A DNA stretch of 64,000 bases from Aequoribacter fuscus (GTDB lineage Bacteria > Pseudomonadota > Gammaproteobacteria > Pseudomonadales > Halieaceae). Location: contig NZ_CP036423.1 in the NCBI RefSeq assembly GCF_009910365.1, positions 806,001-870,000 of the forward strand. The letters are read 5' to 3'. Positions 38,916 to 48,364 of this stretch are shown here, in pieces. The first letter of the stretch is position 1. Each line of letters begins with the position of its first letter. The notes under the pieces are model-generated. The model was not told the origin of the DNA and ran no database searches. It was given only the letters and a program-made list of their open reading frames with translations. A program made the translations under genes and the position numbers.

Positions 38916-38929
38916 TGCCACCGGTAGCA
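38916..38929. promoter_or_regulatory. LacI-type operator 1 before the TonB receptor
   Basis: TGCCACCGGTAGCA differs by one base from the perfect palindrome before dctP and uxaC. It lies in the 169-base uxaA/TonB-receptor gap, 137 bases before the receptor ATG. Its centre is 32 bases from operator 2, close to three helical turns, so two repressor dimers could sit on one face of the DNA. Confidence 0.8.
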
Positions 38930-38947
38930 TTTTTGGGTTAGCATTTG

Positions 38948-38961
38948 TGCTACCGGTAGCA
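38948..38961. promoter_or_regulatory. LacI-type operator 2 before the TonB receptor
   Basis: TGCTACCGGTAGCA is a perfect 14-base palindrome of the same family. TTGGGT (38933-38938) and TAGCAT (38957-38962), 18 bases apart, are a possible promoter whose -10 box would lie within this operator. That promoter call is weak. Confidence 0.82.
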
Positions 38962-39066
38962 TTTTGCGTGAGCATCCGTTTTTCTGCCGGACAAGATGCT
39001 CGTGGTACGCATATAACTTTAAATAGCGACACCTGAAGGTGACCCGCAAAACAAGAGGGATGTTCA

Positions 39067-41850
39067 ATGCGAACTCAGTTAAAAAAGAAGCAGTTAATTA
39101 AGCAGATTGCCTTAGCTAATATGCTTGTCGCCGGCGCAATGGCTGGTCAAGTAATGGCGCAAGAAGGCGAGGACGCGCAATTAGAAGAAGTTGTTGTCAC
39201 GGGATTCCGTGGTTCACTTCAAGAAGCCTTGTCGACCAAGCGTGACGAGACAGGTGTGGTTGATGCCATCATGGCGGAAGATATCGCCGATTTCCCAGAT
39301 ATGAACCTAGCGGAATCGATTCAGCGTATTCCGGGTGTGTCAATTAACCGTGTTAACGGCGAAGGTAAGCAGGTAACGGTTCGTGGTTTGCGTGGTGACT
39401 TTAACCGCATTCGCATTAACGGTATGGAAGCGATGAACACGACGGGTTCAAGCGATTCCTCTGGTGGTGCTAACCGTGGTCGTGGTTTCGACTTTAATAC
39501 TTTTGCCTCCGAGCTATTTAATTCAATCGTTGTGCGTAAAACTGCTTCTGCTTCAGTAGAAGAGGGTTCTTTGGGTGCTACTATCGATTTGCGTACCGCA
39601 CGCCCCTTCGACTATGACGAAGGCACTACAGTGGCGTTGTCCGTACAAGGTATGTCAAACGATTTGAGCAGTGGTACCGATCCTCGTTTCGCTGGTTTAG
39701 CCTCGTATGCAAACGACGATAAAACTTTTGGTGCTTTAGTCTCGGTCGCTTACTCGGATCGCGAAATTATCGAAGAAGGCTTTTCGACGGTCCGTTGGCA
39801 GGACGGTACATTCCGTTCGGTAGAGGGTGTTAACTGCTCGGCAAACCCCGCTGATCCGGGCTGTGTGGCCACAGATACCAGTTCATTGAATTATCACCCA
39901 CGCATTCCTCGCTACGGCCGTTTAAGCCATAACCAAGAGCGCTTGGGTATTACGGGTTCGTTACAGTTTGCGCCCAGTGAACAAACCACCATCTCGTTGG
40001 ATGGTATGTATTCAACCTTTGAGGCGACCCGTGACGAAGAATACTTAGAAATCTTCTTCCGTAGCCAAGAAAAGAATATCGACGTTATTGACTACACGAT
40101 TAACTCTGCAAACAACACGATGGCTTCGGGAACGTTTGACATCAGCCCTGTCGGCAATGGCACGCATCCGATTCGAAGCGAGCACCGCTTTGATGAGTTG
40201 AACACCGATTTTACTCAGTTGACCCTGACTATCGAGCACGATTTTAATGATCGTATGCGCGGTACTTTGTTTGCAGGTAATTCCAAGTCAGAGTTTGATA
40301 ACCCACGACAGACTACTATTTTGGCCGATGCTATGGGCGATATTACCGGCGTCACCTATGATTTCAGCAAAAATGGTAAGGCGCCATCAATGACCTTTGG
40401 TTCTTTGGATGTTACTGATCCGTCGCAGTTTGCATTTACCGAATTCCGTGACCGTCCTCAAAATGTTGATAACTCATTCAGCACGGTACAGGCTGATGTG
40501 GAGTACGACTTGAGTGAAACGATGACTTTGTCAGCTGGTGTAAGCTGGAAGGAGTTTGAGTACAACCTGCGCGAGAATCGTCGTGAAGGTACCTTTGGTT
40601 CTTTGGTTTGTGCGAATAATCTCGCTGAATGTGACCTGGATGGTGATGGAACCGATGATATTGTTGGTTTGCCTTTAACAGGTGCTTTGGTTGGTCAGCT
40701 CACTGGTTTTGGTGATGGTTTGCCCGGTTATGTGCCAAGCACTTGGGTATCACCTAATGTTAATGCCGCGGTTGCCTTGATCGATGGCTACAACATTCCA
40801 GCGGCATTCCGTGCCTATCAGGATGTCGTAGAAGAAGATACGGGTGCATGGGCGCAGTTGAGCTTCATGAGCGAATTGGGCTCAATCCCCGTGCGTGGTG
40901 ATATCGGTTTCCGCTACGTTGAAACTGAAACAACCTCTACCGGGGTTGTGAGCGGCGTTAACGTAACAGTCGTAAGACAGTACGAAGACTTCTTGCCTTC
41001 ATTGAACTTAGCGTTTGATGTGTCGGAAGATGTGATTGTGCGCTTTGCTGCGGCTGAAGTAATGACGCGCCCAGGGCTTAGCAGTCTGACTCCTGGAGGT
41101 AGCCTTGACAGCTACTCGGGTGAGCCATGGACTTACAAGCGTGGTAACCCAGGTTTAGACCCTTATCGTGCGACAAGCTACGACGTCGGTGTTGAATACT
41201 ACTTTGCCGATGAAGCGTTGGTCTCGTTCTCTTATTTCTTAAAAGACGTGAGCTCATTCTTCAACTCAAGCGGCTCGATCTTTGTACCTTTCAGCCAGTC
41301 TGAGTTGCCCTTGAGCGCGGCTGTGCCTTCGAGTCCTTTGCGTGTAGCGTTGGATGCTGGCGAAGATCCTCAGGTGGAGATTTCGCAGACCTTGAACGGT
41401 GGTGACGCAGAGCTTGATGGCTTTGAAGTGATTTACCAGCAGCCTTTCAGCTTCTTGCCTGGCAAGTTGGCTAACCTAGGCTTCACGGGTAACTACACCA
41501 AAGTAGACTCTGATGAGATCATCGGCTTCTCGCCCGACTCGTACAACGCGACACTGTACTACGAGGACGATAAGTGGAGCGCGCGTGTATCGGTTGCTTA
41601 TCGCGATGCGTACGTAACACGTTCGGCTAATTCGGCTGGTCGCGATGAGCGCGGCGTTGCTGAAACTACCAACGTTGATTTCTCTGCGTCATACCAGTTG
41701 AACGATGAAACGACATTGACCTTTGAAGCCCTAAACCTGACAGACGAGTTTGAATACCAGGTATTCGATGCGGCGGATCTGGTGAACGTTTATCATCACA
41801 CTGGCACCACTTACATGCTTGGCTTCCGCTGGAACCCAGAGACTCTGTAA
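39067..41850 (+). CDS. TonB-dependent receptor for pectin-derived oligosaccharides
   Basis: This outer-membrane receptor of 927 residues has a signal peptide cut after MAQ (about residue 32), a TonB-box-like EEVVVTGF, a plug domain (GFRGSLQEALSTKRDETGVV, DFPDMNLAESIQRIPGVSI, VTVRGL) and a 22-strand-type barrel ending in the aromatic-rich YMLGFRWNPETL. The plug signature is that of carbohydrate-uptake receptors of Cellvibrio- and Caulobacter-type bacteria. Operators before it and the neighbouring enzymes point to pectin oligomers as substrate. It should be energised by TonB-ExbBD encoded elsewhere. GAGGGA precedes the ATG. Confidence 0.92.
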   Translation: MRTQLKKKQLIKQIALANMLVAGAMAGQVMAQEGEDAQLEEVVVTGFRGSLQEALSTKRDETGVVDAIMAEDIADFPDMNLAESIQRIPGVSINRVNGEGKQVTVRGLRGDFNRIRINGMEAMNTTGSSDSSGGANRGRGFDFNTFASELFNSIVVRKTASASVEEGSLGATIDLRTARPFDYDEGTTVALSVQGMSNDLSSGTDPRFAGLASYANDDKTFGALVSVAYSDREIIEEGFSTVRWQDGTFRSVEGVNCSANPADPGCVATDTSSLNYHPRIPRYGRLSHNQERLGITGSLQFAPSEQTTISLDGMYSTFEATRDEEYLEIFFRSQEKNIDVIDYTINSANNTMASGTFDISPVGNGTHPIRSEHRFDELNTDFTQLTLTIEHDFNDRMRGTLFAGNSKSEFDNPRQTTILADAMGDITGVTYDFSKNGKAPSMTFGSLDVTDPSQFAFTEFRDRPQNVDNSFSTVQADVEYDLSETMTLSAGVSWKEFEYNLRENRREGTFGSLVCANNLAECDLDGDGTDDIVGLPLTGALVGQLTGFGDGLPGYVPSTWVSPNVNAAVALIDGYNIPAAFRAYQDVVEEDTGAWAQLSFMSELGSIPVRGDIGFRYVETETTSTGVVSGVNVTVVRQYEDFLPSLNLAFDVSEDVIVRFAAAEVMTRPGLSSLTPGGSLDSYSGEPWTYKRGNPGLDPYRATSYDVGVEYYFADEALVSFSYFLKDVSSFFNSSGSIFVPFSQSELPLSAAVPSSPLRVALDAGEDPQVEISQTLNGGDAELDGFEVIYQQPFSFLPGKLANLGFTGNYTKVDSDEIIGFSPDSYNATLYYEDDKWSARVSVAYRDAYVTRSANSAGRDERGVAETTNVDFSASYQLNDETTLTFEALNLTDEFEYQVFDAADLVNVYHHTGTTYMLGFRWNPETL

Positions 41851-41893
41851 GCACCCCGGTTCGTTTGGAAGTCTGTCTGAATGAACGTTCTAT

Positions 41894-41921
41894 GCCGCCA
41901 AGTTTTTGGCGGCTTTTTTTT
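41894..41921 (+). terminator. Strong intrinsic terminator after the TonB receptor
   Basis: Arms GCCGCCAA (41894-41901) and TTGGCGGC (41906-41913) pair perfectly around a 4-base loop and are followed by eight T. It separates the receptor from the GH105-kdu-uxaB group, which therefore needs its own promoter. Confidence 0.92.
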
Positions 41922-42030
41922 GAGTCCTATCTCTGCAGGTAGGGGTGATATTGAATAAGTTTCTAGACCCGTCAACAGATGGATCGTATAGATAGTTGAA
42001 TTGGTTGGTTATCGCTAGATGGAGAATATC

Positions 42031-44442
42031 GTGAAAATTAAAGCCTGCTTATTTGGAGTTTGCGTTGCATTATTGGTCGGATGTCAATCCGACCAAGCGA
42101 CGCACCTTGGGACATTGCCGCTGGCCACGTTGACCGTAGTAAATCCTTCGGCGTTTGATCGATCCGACGAAGCCATTGTCATAAATGGGGCCCAGCTAGG
42201 GTTAGAAGATGGTCAAGCCATTACAGTCAAAGATCAAGATAAGGTACTAGAGTCGCAATGGATTGATCGTGATAGTAACGGTAGTCTGGAGAGTCTTATC
42301 GTTCTTGCTCAATTAAAAGCTGGTGCTGAACACAGCCTGCAAGTTTTCGGTGCTGCGCCGACTGCAACACCAGCGCGAGTGAGCGCTGAAGTCTCTGTCA
42401 AAGAAGGCGGCCAGTGGCAGGGGCAAAAATACGTTGGCGGAGAGTTCAAACCCGTCGAGGCGCTTGTAACACCTCCTCAATACACGGATCACTCAGAATA
42501 TATCCGCTATGAAGGTCCCGGCATTGAATCTGAGTTAGTCGGCTACCGTCTGTATTTGGATTGGCGAAACGGCCTTGATGTTTTTGGCAAAACGCAACCT
42601 AAGTTGGTGCTAGACCAAGTCGGACTGGATGGTTACCAGAGTTATCACGAACCCGCCGATTGGGGTATGGATGTTCTTAAGGTTGGTCAATCTGCAGGGT
42701 TAGGTGGCTTTGGCGCTTGGCAGAACAACGAGGTGGAGCGGCTTTCTAAGGTCTCTTCACGTGGTGTTAAGGTAAATGCGGGTGGCCCGGTTTATGCTCA
42801 GCTTGATCTTCAGTACGAGCAGTGGGATACGGGTACTTCCGTCACCGATTTAGAGGCACAGCTCTCTATGATCGCAGGCTCTCGCTGGGTTGAAGCTCGT
42901 GTGAAATCAGATCCTCATTTACGCGAACTGGCTGTGACTATTCCGAAGCATCCCAACGGTAAGGTTTTTTTTGGTAACACCGATATTACTGGGCATGCGT
43001 GGTCCTATTTGGCAACGTTTGGACCTCAAGCAGTGAGCGGTGAGCCATTAGGCCATGCGGTTTTTTTCAAGCGCCGCCAGTTTCGCGAATTCTCTGAAGA
43101 TGAGCACAACAATGTGGTCGTCATGAAGAGCAATGCGGGCGATTTTCGTTATTTTTTCGGGGCGACATGGGGCGGGGAGTCGCAAAGCAACTGGACGGAG
43201 CAAAGTTTTTTAGAGGCTATTGAGCGGCAGGTAAAGCGTTTGACCATGCTGCCAAGAGTTGAAATTGATTCCGCATACAGTCAGCAGCAGAAAAAGGCCC
43301 TTGGTCAATCGTCTGTGGCGTTTTCGACCCAAGCAGCTGAATCTGAGATTAGGCGTCATGATCAAGAGTTAGCGTTTGGTGCTTACGATTCTATGCGTTT
43401 GCGGGAAGCTAATTGGGAATACACGATGGGTTTGTTGACCCAAGCTATTTACGAGCACGGCGCGCATATCTCAGATCCTGAATTGCAACAATGGGCTCAA
43501 GGTATTGTCGATAGCTACATCACCGAAGAAGGCGACATACGAACGTATCGCCTAGAAGAGTTCAATATTGATCGCATTAACTCGGGCAAGATATTGCTAC
43601 GCCTGTACGAGGATACTGGTGAGGAAAAGTATTGGATTGCTGCTGGGCATCTGCGCGAGCAGTTACGTCAGCATCCTAAGCTAGAGGCCGGACCTTACTG
43701 GCACAAAAAACGCTATCCCTTCCAGCTTTGGCTGGATGGTGTTTACATGGCGATGCCTTTTTTGGCTGAGTATGCGCTTATGACTCAAGATGATGCTGCG
43801 ATTGAGCAGGTCATTCATGAATTTGAAGTCGCGCGACAATTCATGCGAGATGCGGAGTCTGGCCTGTACTATCACGCCTGGGATGAGGCAAGAGAGCAAG
43901 GCTGGGCCGATCCAGTTACTGGCTTATCGTCCTATTTTTGGGGGCGCGGCATGGGCTGGTACGCGATGGCACTTGCCGATACATTGGCTATCTTGCAAGG
44001 CGAGCCTGAAGAGCGTCTTGAGCCACTAAAAGCCATGGCAGTCGAGTTTGCGACAGATATCCTCAAGTACCGCAGTGCACGTGGGCTTTGGTTTCAAATA
44101 TTGGATCGCGGCGAGCAAATCGGTAATTATGAGGAATCCAGTGTCACAGCGATGTTCACTTACTTTTTGGCAAAAGGTGCCAACATCGGTGTGCTATCAG
44201 ATACTTTTGGTGATGCCGCTCTCGCAAGTTACGCTGCGATGCTCGAGCACTTCGTGCTGGTTGATAAGCACGAGCAGCATCATTTCACTCAGGTTTGTCA
44301 TGTGGGCGGTTTGGGTTATGGGCGTGATGGTTCTTACGCTTATTACATGAGTGAGCCGATTATGGACAATGACCCGAAAGGCTTGGGTCCCTATATCATG
44401 TTAGGACAGCAAATTGAGTCGCTACGAGCGTCTTTACATTAA
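42031..44442 (+). CDS. DUF4861-GH105 fusion, unsaturated uronyl hydrolase lipoprotein
   Basis: This two-domain exported protein of about 803 residues starts with a lipoprotein signal ending LLVGC. Residues about 30-400 look like DUF4861 (EYIRYEGPGIESELVGYRLYLDW, YHEPADWGMDVLKVG). Residues about 430-800 are a GH105 (alpha/alpha)6 barrel with the catalytic Asp in LWLDGVYMAMPF near 568 and SYFWGRGMGWYAMAL near 635. GH105 enzymes release the unsaturated uronate left by pectate lyases. GTG at 42031 follows GGAG by six bases and is preferred over the ATG at 42019. The fusion joins domains that are usually separate neighbouring genes. Confidence 0.88.
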   Translation: MKIKACLFGVCVALLVGCQSDQATHLGTLPLATLTVVNPSAFDRSDEAIVINGAQLGLEDGQAITVKDQDKVLESQWIDRDSNGSLESLIVLAQLKAGAEHSLQVFGAAPTATPARVSAEVSVKEGGQWQGQKYVGGEFKPVEALVTPPQYTDHSEYIRYEGPGIESELVGYRLYLDWRNGLDVFGKTQPKLVLDQVGLDGYQSYHEPADWGMDVLKVGQSAGLGGFGAWQNNEVERLSKVSSRGVKVNAGGPVYAQLDLQYEQWDTGTSVTDLEAQLSMIAGSRWVEARVKSDPHLRELAVTIPKHPNGKVFFGNTDITGHAWSYLATFGPQAVSGEPLGHAVFFKRRQFREFSEDEHNNVVVMKSNAGDFRYFFGATWGGESQSNWTEQSFLEAIERQVKRLTMLPRVEIDSAYSQQQKKALGQSSVAFSTQAAESEIRRHDQELAFGAYDSMRLREANWEYTMGLLTQAIYEHGAHISDPELQQWAQGIVDSYITEEGDIRTYRLEEFNIDRINSGKILLRLYEDTGEEKYWIAAGHLREQLRQHPKLEAGPYWHKKRYPFQLWLDGVYMAMPFLAEYALMTQDDAAIEQVIHEFEVARQFMRDAESGLYYHAWDEAREQGWADPVTGLSSYFWGRGMGWYAMALADTLAILQGEPEERLEPLKAMAVEFATDILKYRSARGLWFQILDRGEQIGNYEESSVTAMFTYFLAKGANIGVLSDTFGDAALASYAAMLEHFVLVDKHEQHHFTQVCHVGGLGYGRDGSYAYYMSEPIMDNDPKGLGPYIMLGQQIESLRASLH

Positions 44443-44470
44443 GTGTTACAGAATTGAAGGGAGATAAAAT

Positions 44471-45310
44471 ATGACCACATATGATGTGCGTTATGCGATA
44501 CATGAAGATCATTATAAAACGCTCGATACCGAGGGCTTGCGCAAGCATTTTTTGGTCGAAACAGTCTTTGTCAAAGATGAGGTGTGTCTAACCTATACCC
44601 ACTACGAACGCATGATCGTCGGTGGCATTTGGCCGGTGAGTAAACCTGTTCGTCTGGAGACGATTGATTCGTTAAAGTCGGCGCACTTTCTGGATCGGCG
44701 CGAGTTGGGTGCGATGAATATTGGCGGTCCCGCTCGTATTACAGTAGACGGGGAGATTTTTGAGTTGGCGCACAAAGAGGCCATATACATTGGCGCCGGC
44801 AACAAAGAGGTGGTTTTCGAGAGCCTGGACGCAGCAAACCCAGCCAAACTTTATGTGAACTCGGCCCCCGCACACACAAGCTATCCAACGAAAAAAGTCG
44901 GGCAAGAGGACGCTGATGTGCTTGCCTTGGGTTCAACCGAAACGAGTAACAAGCGCGTTATTCGCAAGCTTTTAGTGAACTCAGTTGTGCAAACCTGCCA
45001 GCTCCAAATGGGCATGACTGAACTTTTGGATGGTAGTGTTTGGAATACCATGCCGGCGCATATTCATGATCGGCGGATGGAGGCTTATTTTTACTTTAAG
45101 GTTCCCGAAGATCAGGCCGTATGTCATTTTATGGGTAGCGAAAAAGAAACCCGTCATCTGTGGGTGAAAAATGAGCAGGCGGTTGTTTCTCCCCCGTGGT
45201 CAATGCACTGTGGTGCGGGTACGGCCAGCTATATCTTCATCTGGGGGATGGCCGGCGAGAACCTAGACTACGACGATATGGATAAATTTAACGCGAGTGA
45301 CATCTTATAA
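44471..45310 (+). CDS. kduI: 5-dehydro-4-deoxy-D-glucuronate isomerase
   Basis: The enzyme turns 5-keto-4-deoxyuronate, formed from unsaturated galacturonate, into 3-deoxy-D-glycero-2,5-hexodiulosonate. The protein of 279 residues has the cupin zinc site H197-x-H199 and E204 in PAHIHDRRMEAYFYF plus a later His in WSMHCGAG near 246. It fits E. coli KduI (278 residues). AGGGAG is well placed before the ATG, and the stop shares one base with kduD (TAATG). Confidence 0.96.
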   Translation: MTTYDVRYAIHEDHYKTLDTEGLRKHFLVETVFVKDEVCLTYTHYERMIVGGIWPVSKPVRLETIDSLKSAHFLDRRELGAMNIGGPARITVDGEIFELAHKEAIYIGAGNKEVVFESLDAANPAKLYVNSAPAHTSYPTKKVGQEDADVLALGSTETSNKRVIRKLLVNSVVQTCQLQMGMTELLDGSVWNTMPAHIHDRRMEAYFYFKVPEDQAVCHFMGSEKETRHLWVKNEQAVVSPPWSMHCGAGTASYIFIWGMAGENLDYDDMDKFNASDIL

Positions 45311-46098
45311 TGAGCTTGTTTGATTTAAGCGGTAAAGTCGCACTGGTCACGGGTGCGACTCATGGCTTGGGCTTGGCCATGGCCGAGGGTCTGGCCGCTG
45401 CTGGCGCAACTATTGTGATCAATGGCCGCAGTTCTCAAGACAAACTCGATAATGCTGTCGCGAATTTGCGTAGTCTAGGCTATAACGCGTCGGGCTATTT
45501 ATTCGATGTGACTGACGAAGCGGAGGTTGATAAAGCGGTTAACACTATTGAGTCCGAAGTCGGCCCCATCGATATTCTAGTGAACAATGCAGGTCTCATT
45601 AAGCGCATTCCAATGCTCGAAATGAGCTTGACTGACTGGAATGAAGTCATTTCGACGGACCTCACCGGTGTTTTTGTCATGACGAAGCCTGTTGTTCGCA
45701 GAATGATTGATCGTGGGCATGGAAAAGTCATTAACATTTGTTCGATGATGAGTGAACTAGGCCGCTCGACGGTAGGTGCCTACGCTGCTGCTAAAGGCGG
45801 TTTGAAGATGCTCACGCGCAACATGGCTACAGAGTGGGCTAAGCACAACATTCAAGTGAATGGTATTGGACCGGGTTATTTTGCGACCGAGCAAACAGCG
45901 CCTATTCGAGTCGATGGCCACCCCTTTAACAACTTTATTATCGAGCGAACGCCTGCGGGGAGATGGGGCGACCCAGAAGATTTACAGGGTGCTGCGGTTT
46001 TTTTAAGTGCATCGGCAAGTGATTTTGTGAACGGACAGATCCTGTATGTCGATGGTGGGTTGCTTGCCACGATTGGGCGGCCGAGTAACGAAGTATGA
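45310..46098 (+). CDS. kduD: 2-dehydro-3-deoxy-D-gluconate 5-dehydrogenase
   Basis: This 262-residue short-chain dehydrogenase reduces the KduI product to 2-keto-3-deoxygluconate with NAD(P)H. The nucleotide motif is TGATHGLGLAMAEGLA near residue 14, NNAG near 94, the catalytic Ser in NICSMMSELG near 143 and YAAAK near 158. Overlaps with kduI and uxaB (ATGA) show one operon. Length and C-terminal FVNGQILYVDGGLLA agree with KduD. Confidence 0.95.
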   Translation: MSLFDLSGKVALVTGATHGLGLAMAEGLAAAGATIVINGRSSQDKLDNAVANLRSLGYNASGYLFDVTDEAEVDKAVNTIESEVGPIDILVNNAGLIKRIPMLEMSLTDWNEVISTDLTGVFVMTKPVVRRMIDRGHGKVINICSMMSELGRSTVGAYAAAKGGLKMLTRNMATEWAKHNIQVNGIGPGYFATEQTAPIRVDGHPFNNFIIERTPAGRWGDPEDLQGAAVFLSASASDFVNGQILYVDGGLLATIGRPSNEV

Positions 46099-47582
46099 GC
46101 GGAGCCAGCGCTGAGTCAATCGACCGTTTAAAATCATTGAACCGATCCATCCACAATAAACCGAGAAGACCCATTAAAGTTGTGCAATTTGGCACTGGTG
46201 CTTTTTTGCATGGATTCGTCGATTGGATCGTCAACCGTGTTAATCAATGTGGTGAGTGGAATGCCGGGGTCGCCTCGGTGAAATTACGCGCCGGAAAATC
46301 GCAAAGCTTAGATGCCTTGATGCGGCAAGACGGGCTATACCACGTGAACTGCCGCGGTATCAATGAACGCAATGAAGCTGTGGACGCGATAGAGCTCATT
46401 GACACCGTCCAGTCTGTTGTGAAGCCGCACGAAAACTTCATCGATTTTCTAAGATTGGCGCAAGAGCCTGAGCTAGAGTGGATAGTTTCTAATTCCACCG
46501 AGGCTGGCTTAGTCTTCATCCCTGAACCCTTTTCTATGCGGACCTCGGCGCAAACCTTTCCCGGACAGCTGACTCAATTTCTATATCAACGCTATCGAGT
46601 ACTAGGCGACACAGCGAGCGACTTGGTGATTTTGCCCTGTGAATTGCTCGACAATAATGCCCAGGTGCTAAAGGATTGCATCCATAACTATATCGATTGT
46701 TGGGGGTTGGAATCAGCTTTTAGCCATTGGTTGAAAGCCACATGCGAGTTTTGTTCGACCATTGTCGATCGTATTGTGACGGGAAACCCCGCCAATGCTC
46801 GCACCGAGGCTCTGAGCAACGAGATTGGTACAATAGACGATTTTATAATCGAGGCCGAGTATTATCACCTTTGGGGTATTCAGGCTTCAGGTGATTTGGC
46901 GGCAACGTTGTCGAGTCGTTTCGCTGAAGCGAAAGGGCTTAACGTGCACGTAGTGGATGATCTCGATTTATTGCGGAAGCAAAAAGTTCGAGTCTTAAAT
47001 GGCGTTCATACCGCAACAGTCTTGCTGGCCTGTTATCTCAAGGTGCGAACGGTTAGCGAAGCCATGCAGCACCCCTTGCTGCGTGCTTACATGGGTAAGT
47101 ATTGGTCTGAAGTCGTGCTACCTTCAATGCCGAGCTTTTCCGATGTTGCTTATATTAGCAGTATTGCCAAACGCTTTGAAAACCCTTTCCTTGAGCATGA
47201 GTGGCAAAGTATTGTCCTTAACTCTTTTAGTAAATGGCGCGTTCGTCTGCTTCCAGTCCTTATCGATTTGTTGGAGCAAAAAGAGGGCCGCCCAGAGATA
47301 TTGCTGTTCTCGCTGGCTTTATTGCTTGAGATGTACATATCGGCAACATGGCGTAACCCGTTAGGCTTGACTGACAACGAAGCAACTCTCTCTGCACTCG
47401 CCATCCATGAGTTGACTTGGGATGGGTCTCAACGAGCGTGGCAAGATGTCCTGTCAGATACTGCGTTGTGGGGACAAACCGTGGATTTACCGCTACGTTG
47501 GATTGCGCTCTTGTCTGATTTTAGCGCCAAGATCCAGCGGCAAGAGATCAACGACACGCTGACTTTCCTGGCAAGCGATTAA
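46095..47582 (+). CDS. Tagaturonate reductase (UxaB-like, mannitol dehydrogenase family)
   Basis: This 495-residue polyol dehydrogenase would reduce D-tagaturonate to D-altronate between UxaC and UxaA. The Rossmann segment is VVQFGTGAFLHGFVDW near 30, and the family active-site region KVRVLNGVHTATVLLA is near 297. UxaB, UxuB and mannitol dehydrogenases are hard to separate by eye. The presence of altronate dehydratase and absence of a mannonate dehydratase in the window favour UxaB. It overlaps kduD as ATGA, so both uronate branches share this operon. Confidence 0.85.
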   Translation: MSGASAESIDRLKSLNRSIHNKPRRPIKVVQFGTGAFLHGFVDWIVNRVNQCGEWNAGVASVKLRAGKSQSLDALMRQDGLYHVNCRGINERNEAVDAIELIDTVQSVVKPHENFIDFLRLAQEPELEWIVSNSTEAGLVFIPEPFSMRTSAQTFPGQLTQFLYQRYRVLGDTASDLVILPCELLDNNAQVLKDCIHNYIDCWGLESAFSHWLKATCEFCSTIVDRIVTGNPANARTEALSNEIGTIDDFIIEAEYYHLWGIQASGDLAATLSSRFAEAKGLNVHVVDDLDLLRKQKVRVLNGVHTATVLLACYLKVRTVSEAMQHPLLRAYMGKYWSEVVLPSMPSFSDVAYISSIAKRFENPFLEHEWQSIVLNSFSKWRVRLLPVLIDLLEQKEGRPEILLFSLALLLEMYISATWRNPLGLTDNEATLSALAIHELTWDGSQRAWQDVLSDTALWGQTVDLPLRWIALLSDFSAKIQRQEINDTLTFLASD

Positions 47583-47603
47583 TCAGTATTGGTTCTAACT
47601 GGG

Positions 47604-47636
47604 GGGAGGCGCTGCCCTCCCTTATTTGTTTTTTCA
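47604..47636 (+). terminator. Terminator after the uxaB-like gene
   Basis: GGGAGG (47604-47609) pairs with CCTCCC (47616-47621) around a 6-base loop, followed by TTATTTGTTTTTT. It lies between convergent operons. Confidence 0.75.
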
Positions 47637-47641
47637 AAAAC

Positions 47642-48364
47642 CTAGAAATCAGAATAGGGCGCGCGTAGCCTTTTGAGCTCTTCTGCGACAAAGTCAGCAA
47701 TGACTTGTGCACCTTTTTCATTCAGGTGAGTATCATCGGCGATGCCATCTGGATAGTTGGGGTTTAGGTCCGGTGGAAGATGTAAAAAATAGTTCTTCGA
47801 GGCTTGCTCTCCTATGCTCAAAAGCCAATTACGACTAAAAGCATTGGTGTCGATGAGCGGTACATCTAGCGCGCGTGCTAAGTCGCGCATGACTTGGGCG
47901 TAGGGTCGATGAGTTTGGATAACATGGCCATCGGCATCAAATTTTCGGCGAGCAATGGGGGTTAGTAGCACTGGATAAGCCCCCTTCTCGCGTGCGTCGT
48001 CGATAAATAAGCGAAGGTATAAGGGGTAATCACGCCAGGGGTCTACAAAACGTTTGTAGTCGTAAAGCTTCTGGTCGTTGTGCCCAAACTGGATGAGCAC
48101 TATATCGCCTTCATTCAGTTGATCTGCGACGGCTTGCCAGCGGCCTTCAGCGACGAATGAGCGGGTGCTACGGCCATTCCGTGCGACATTTTTAAGTATT
48201 GTCGCGTCGGATAATGCGTTACCAAAGGCCTCCCCCCAGCCTGTTTCTGGGCGATCCTCTGATGCCTTAATAGAAGCCGTAGAGTCGCCGACAATGTAAA
48301 TAGTCCGTGCGCTAACATCAGTGGCGAGTACAGCTGAAAACAGTAGGACGATAAGACTCTTCAT
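47642..48364 (-). CDS. Rhamnogalacturonan acetylesterase-like protein (CE12), second copy
   Basis: This exported SGNH hydrolase of 240 residues has a signal peptide cut near ARTIY. The nucleophile Ser is in IVGDSTAS, the Asn block in FGHND near 96 and the catalytic Asp/His in DDTHLNEKGA near 217. CE12 enzymes remove acetyl groups from pectin or rhamnogalacturonan. The ATG at 48364 overlaps the preceding gene's stop as ATGA, so it is the last gene of the reverse pectin operon. It is clearly different in sequence from the neighbouring copy, suggesting different acetyl positions or substrates. Confidence 0.88.
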   Translation of the reverse strand: MKSLIVLLFSAVLATDVSARTIYIVGDSTASIKASEDRPETGWGEAFGNALSDATILKNVARNGRSTRSFVAEGRWQAVADQLNEGDIVLIQFGHNDQKLYDYKRFVDPWRDYPLYLRLFIDDAREKGAYPVLLTPIARRKFDADGHVIQTHRPYAQVMRDLARALDVPLIDTNAFSRNWLLSIGEQASKNYFLHLPPDLNPNYPDGIADDTHLNEKGAQVIADFVAEELKRLRAPYSDF

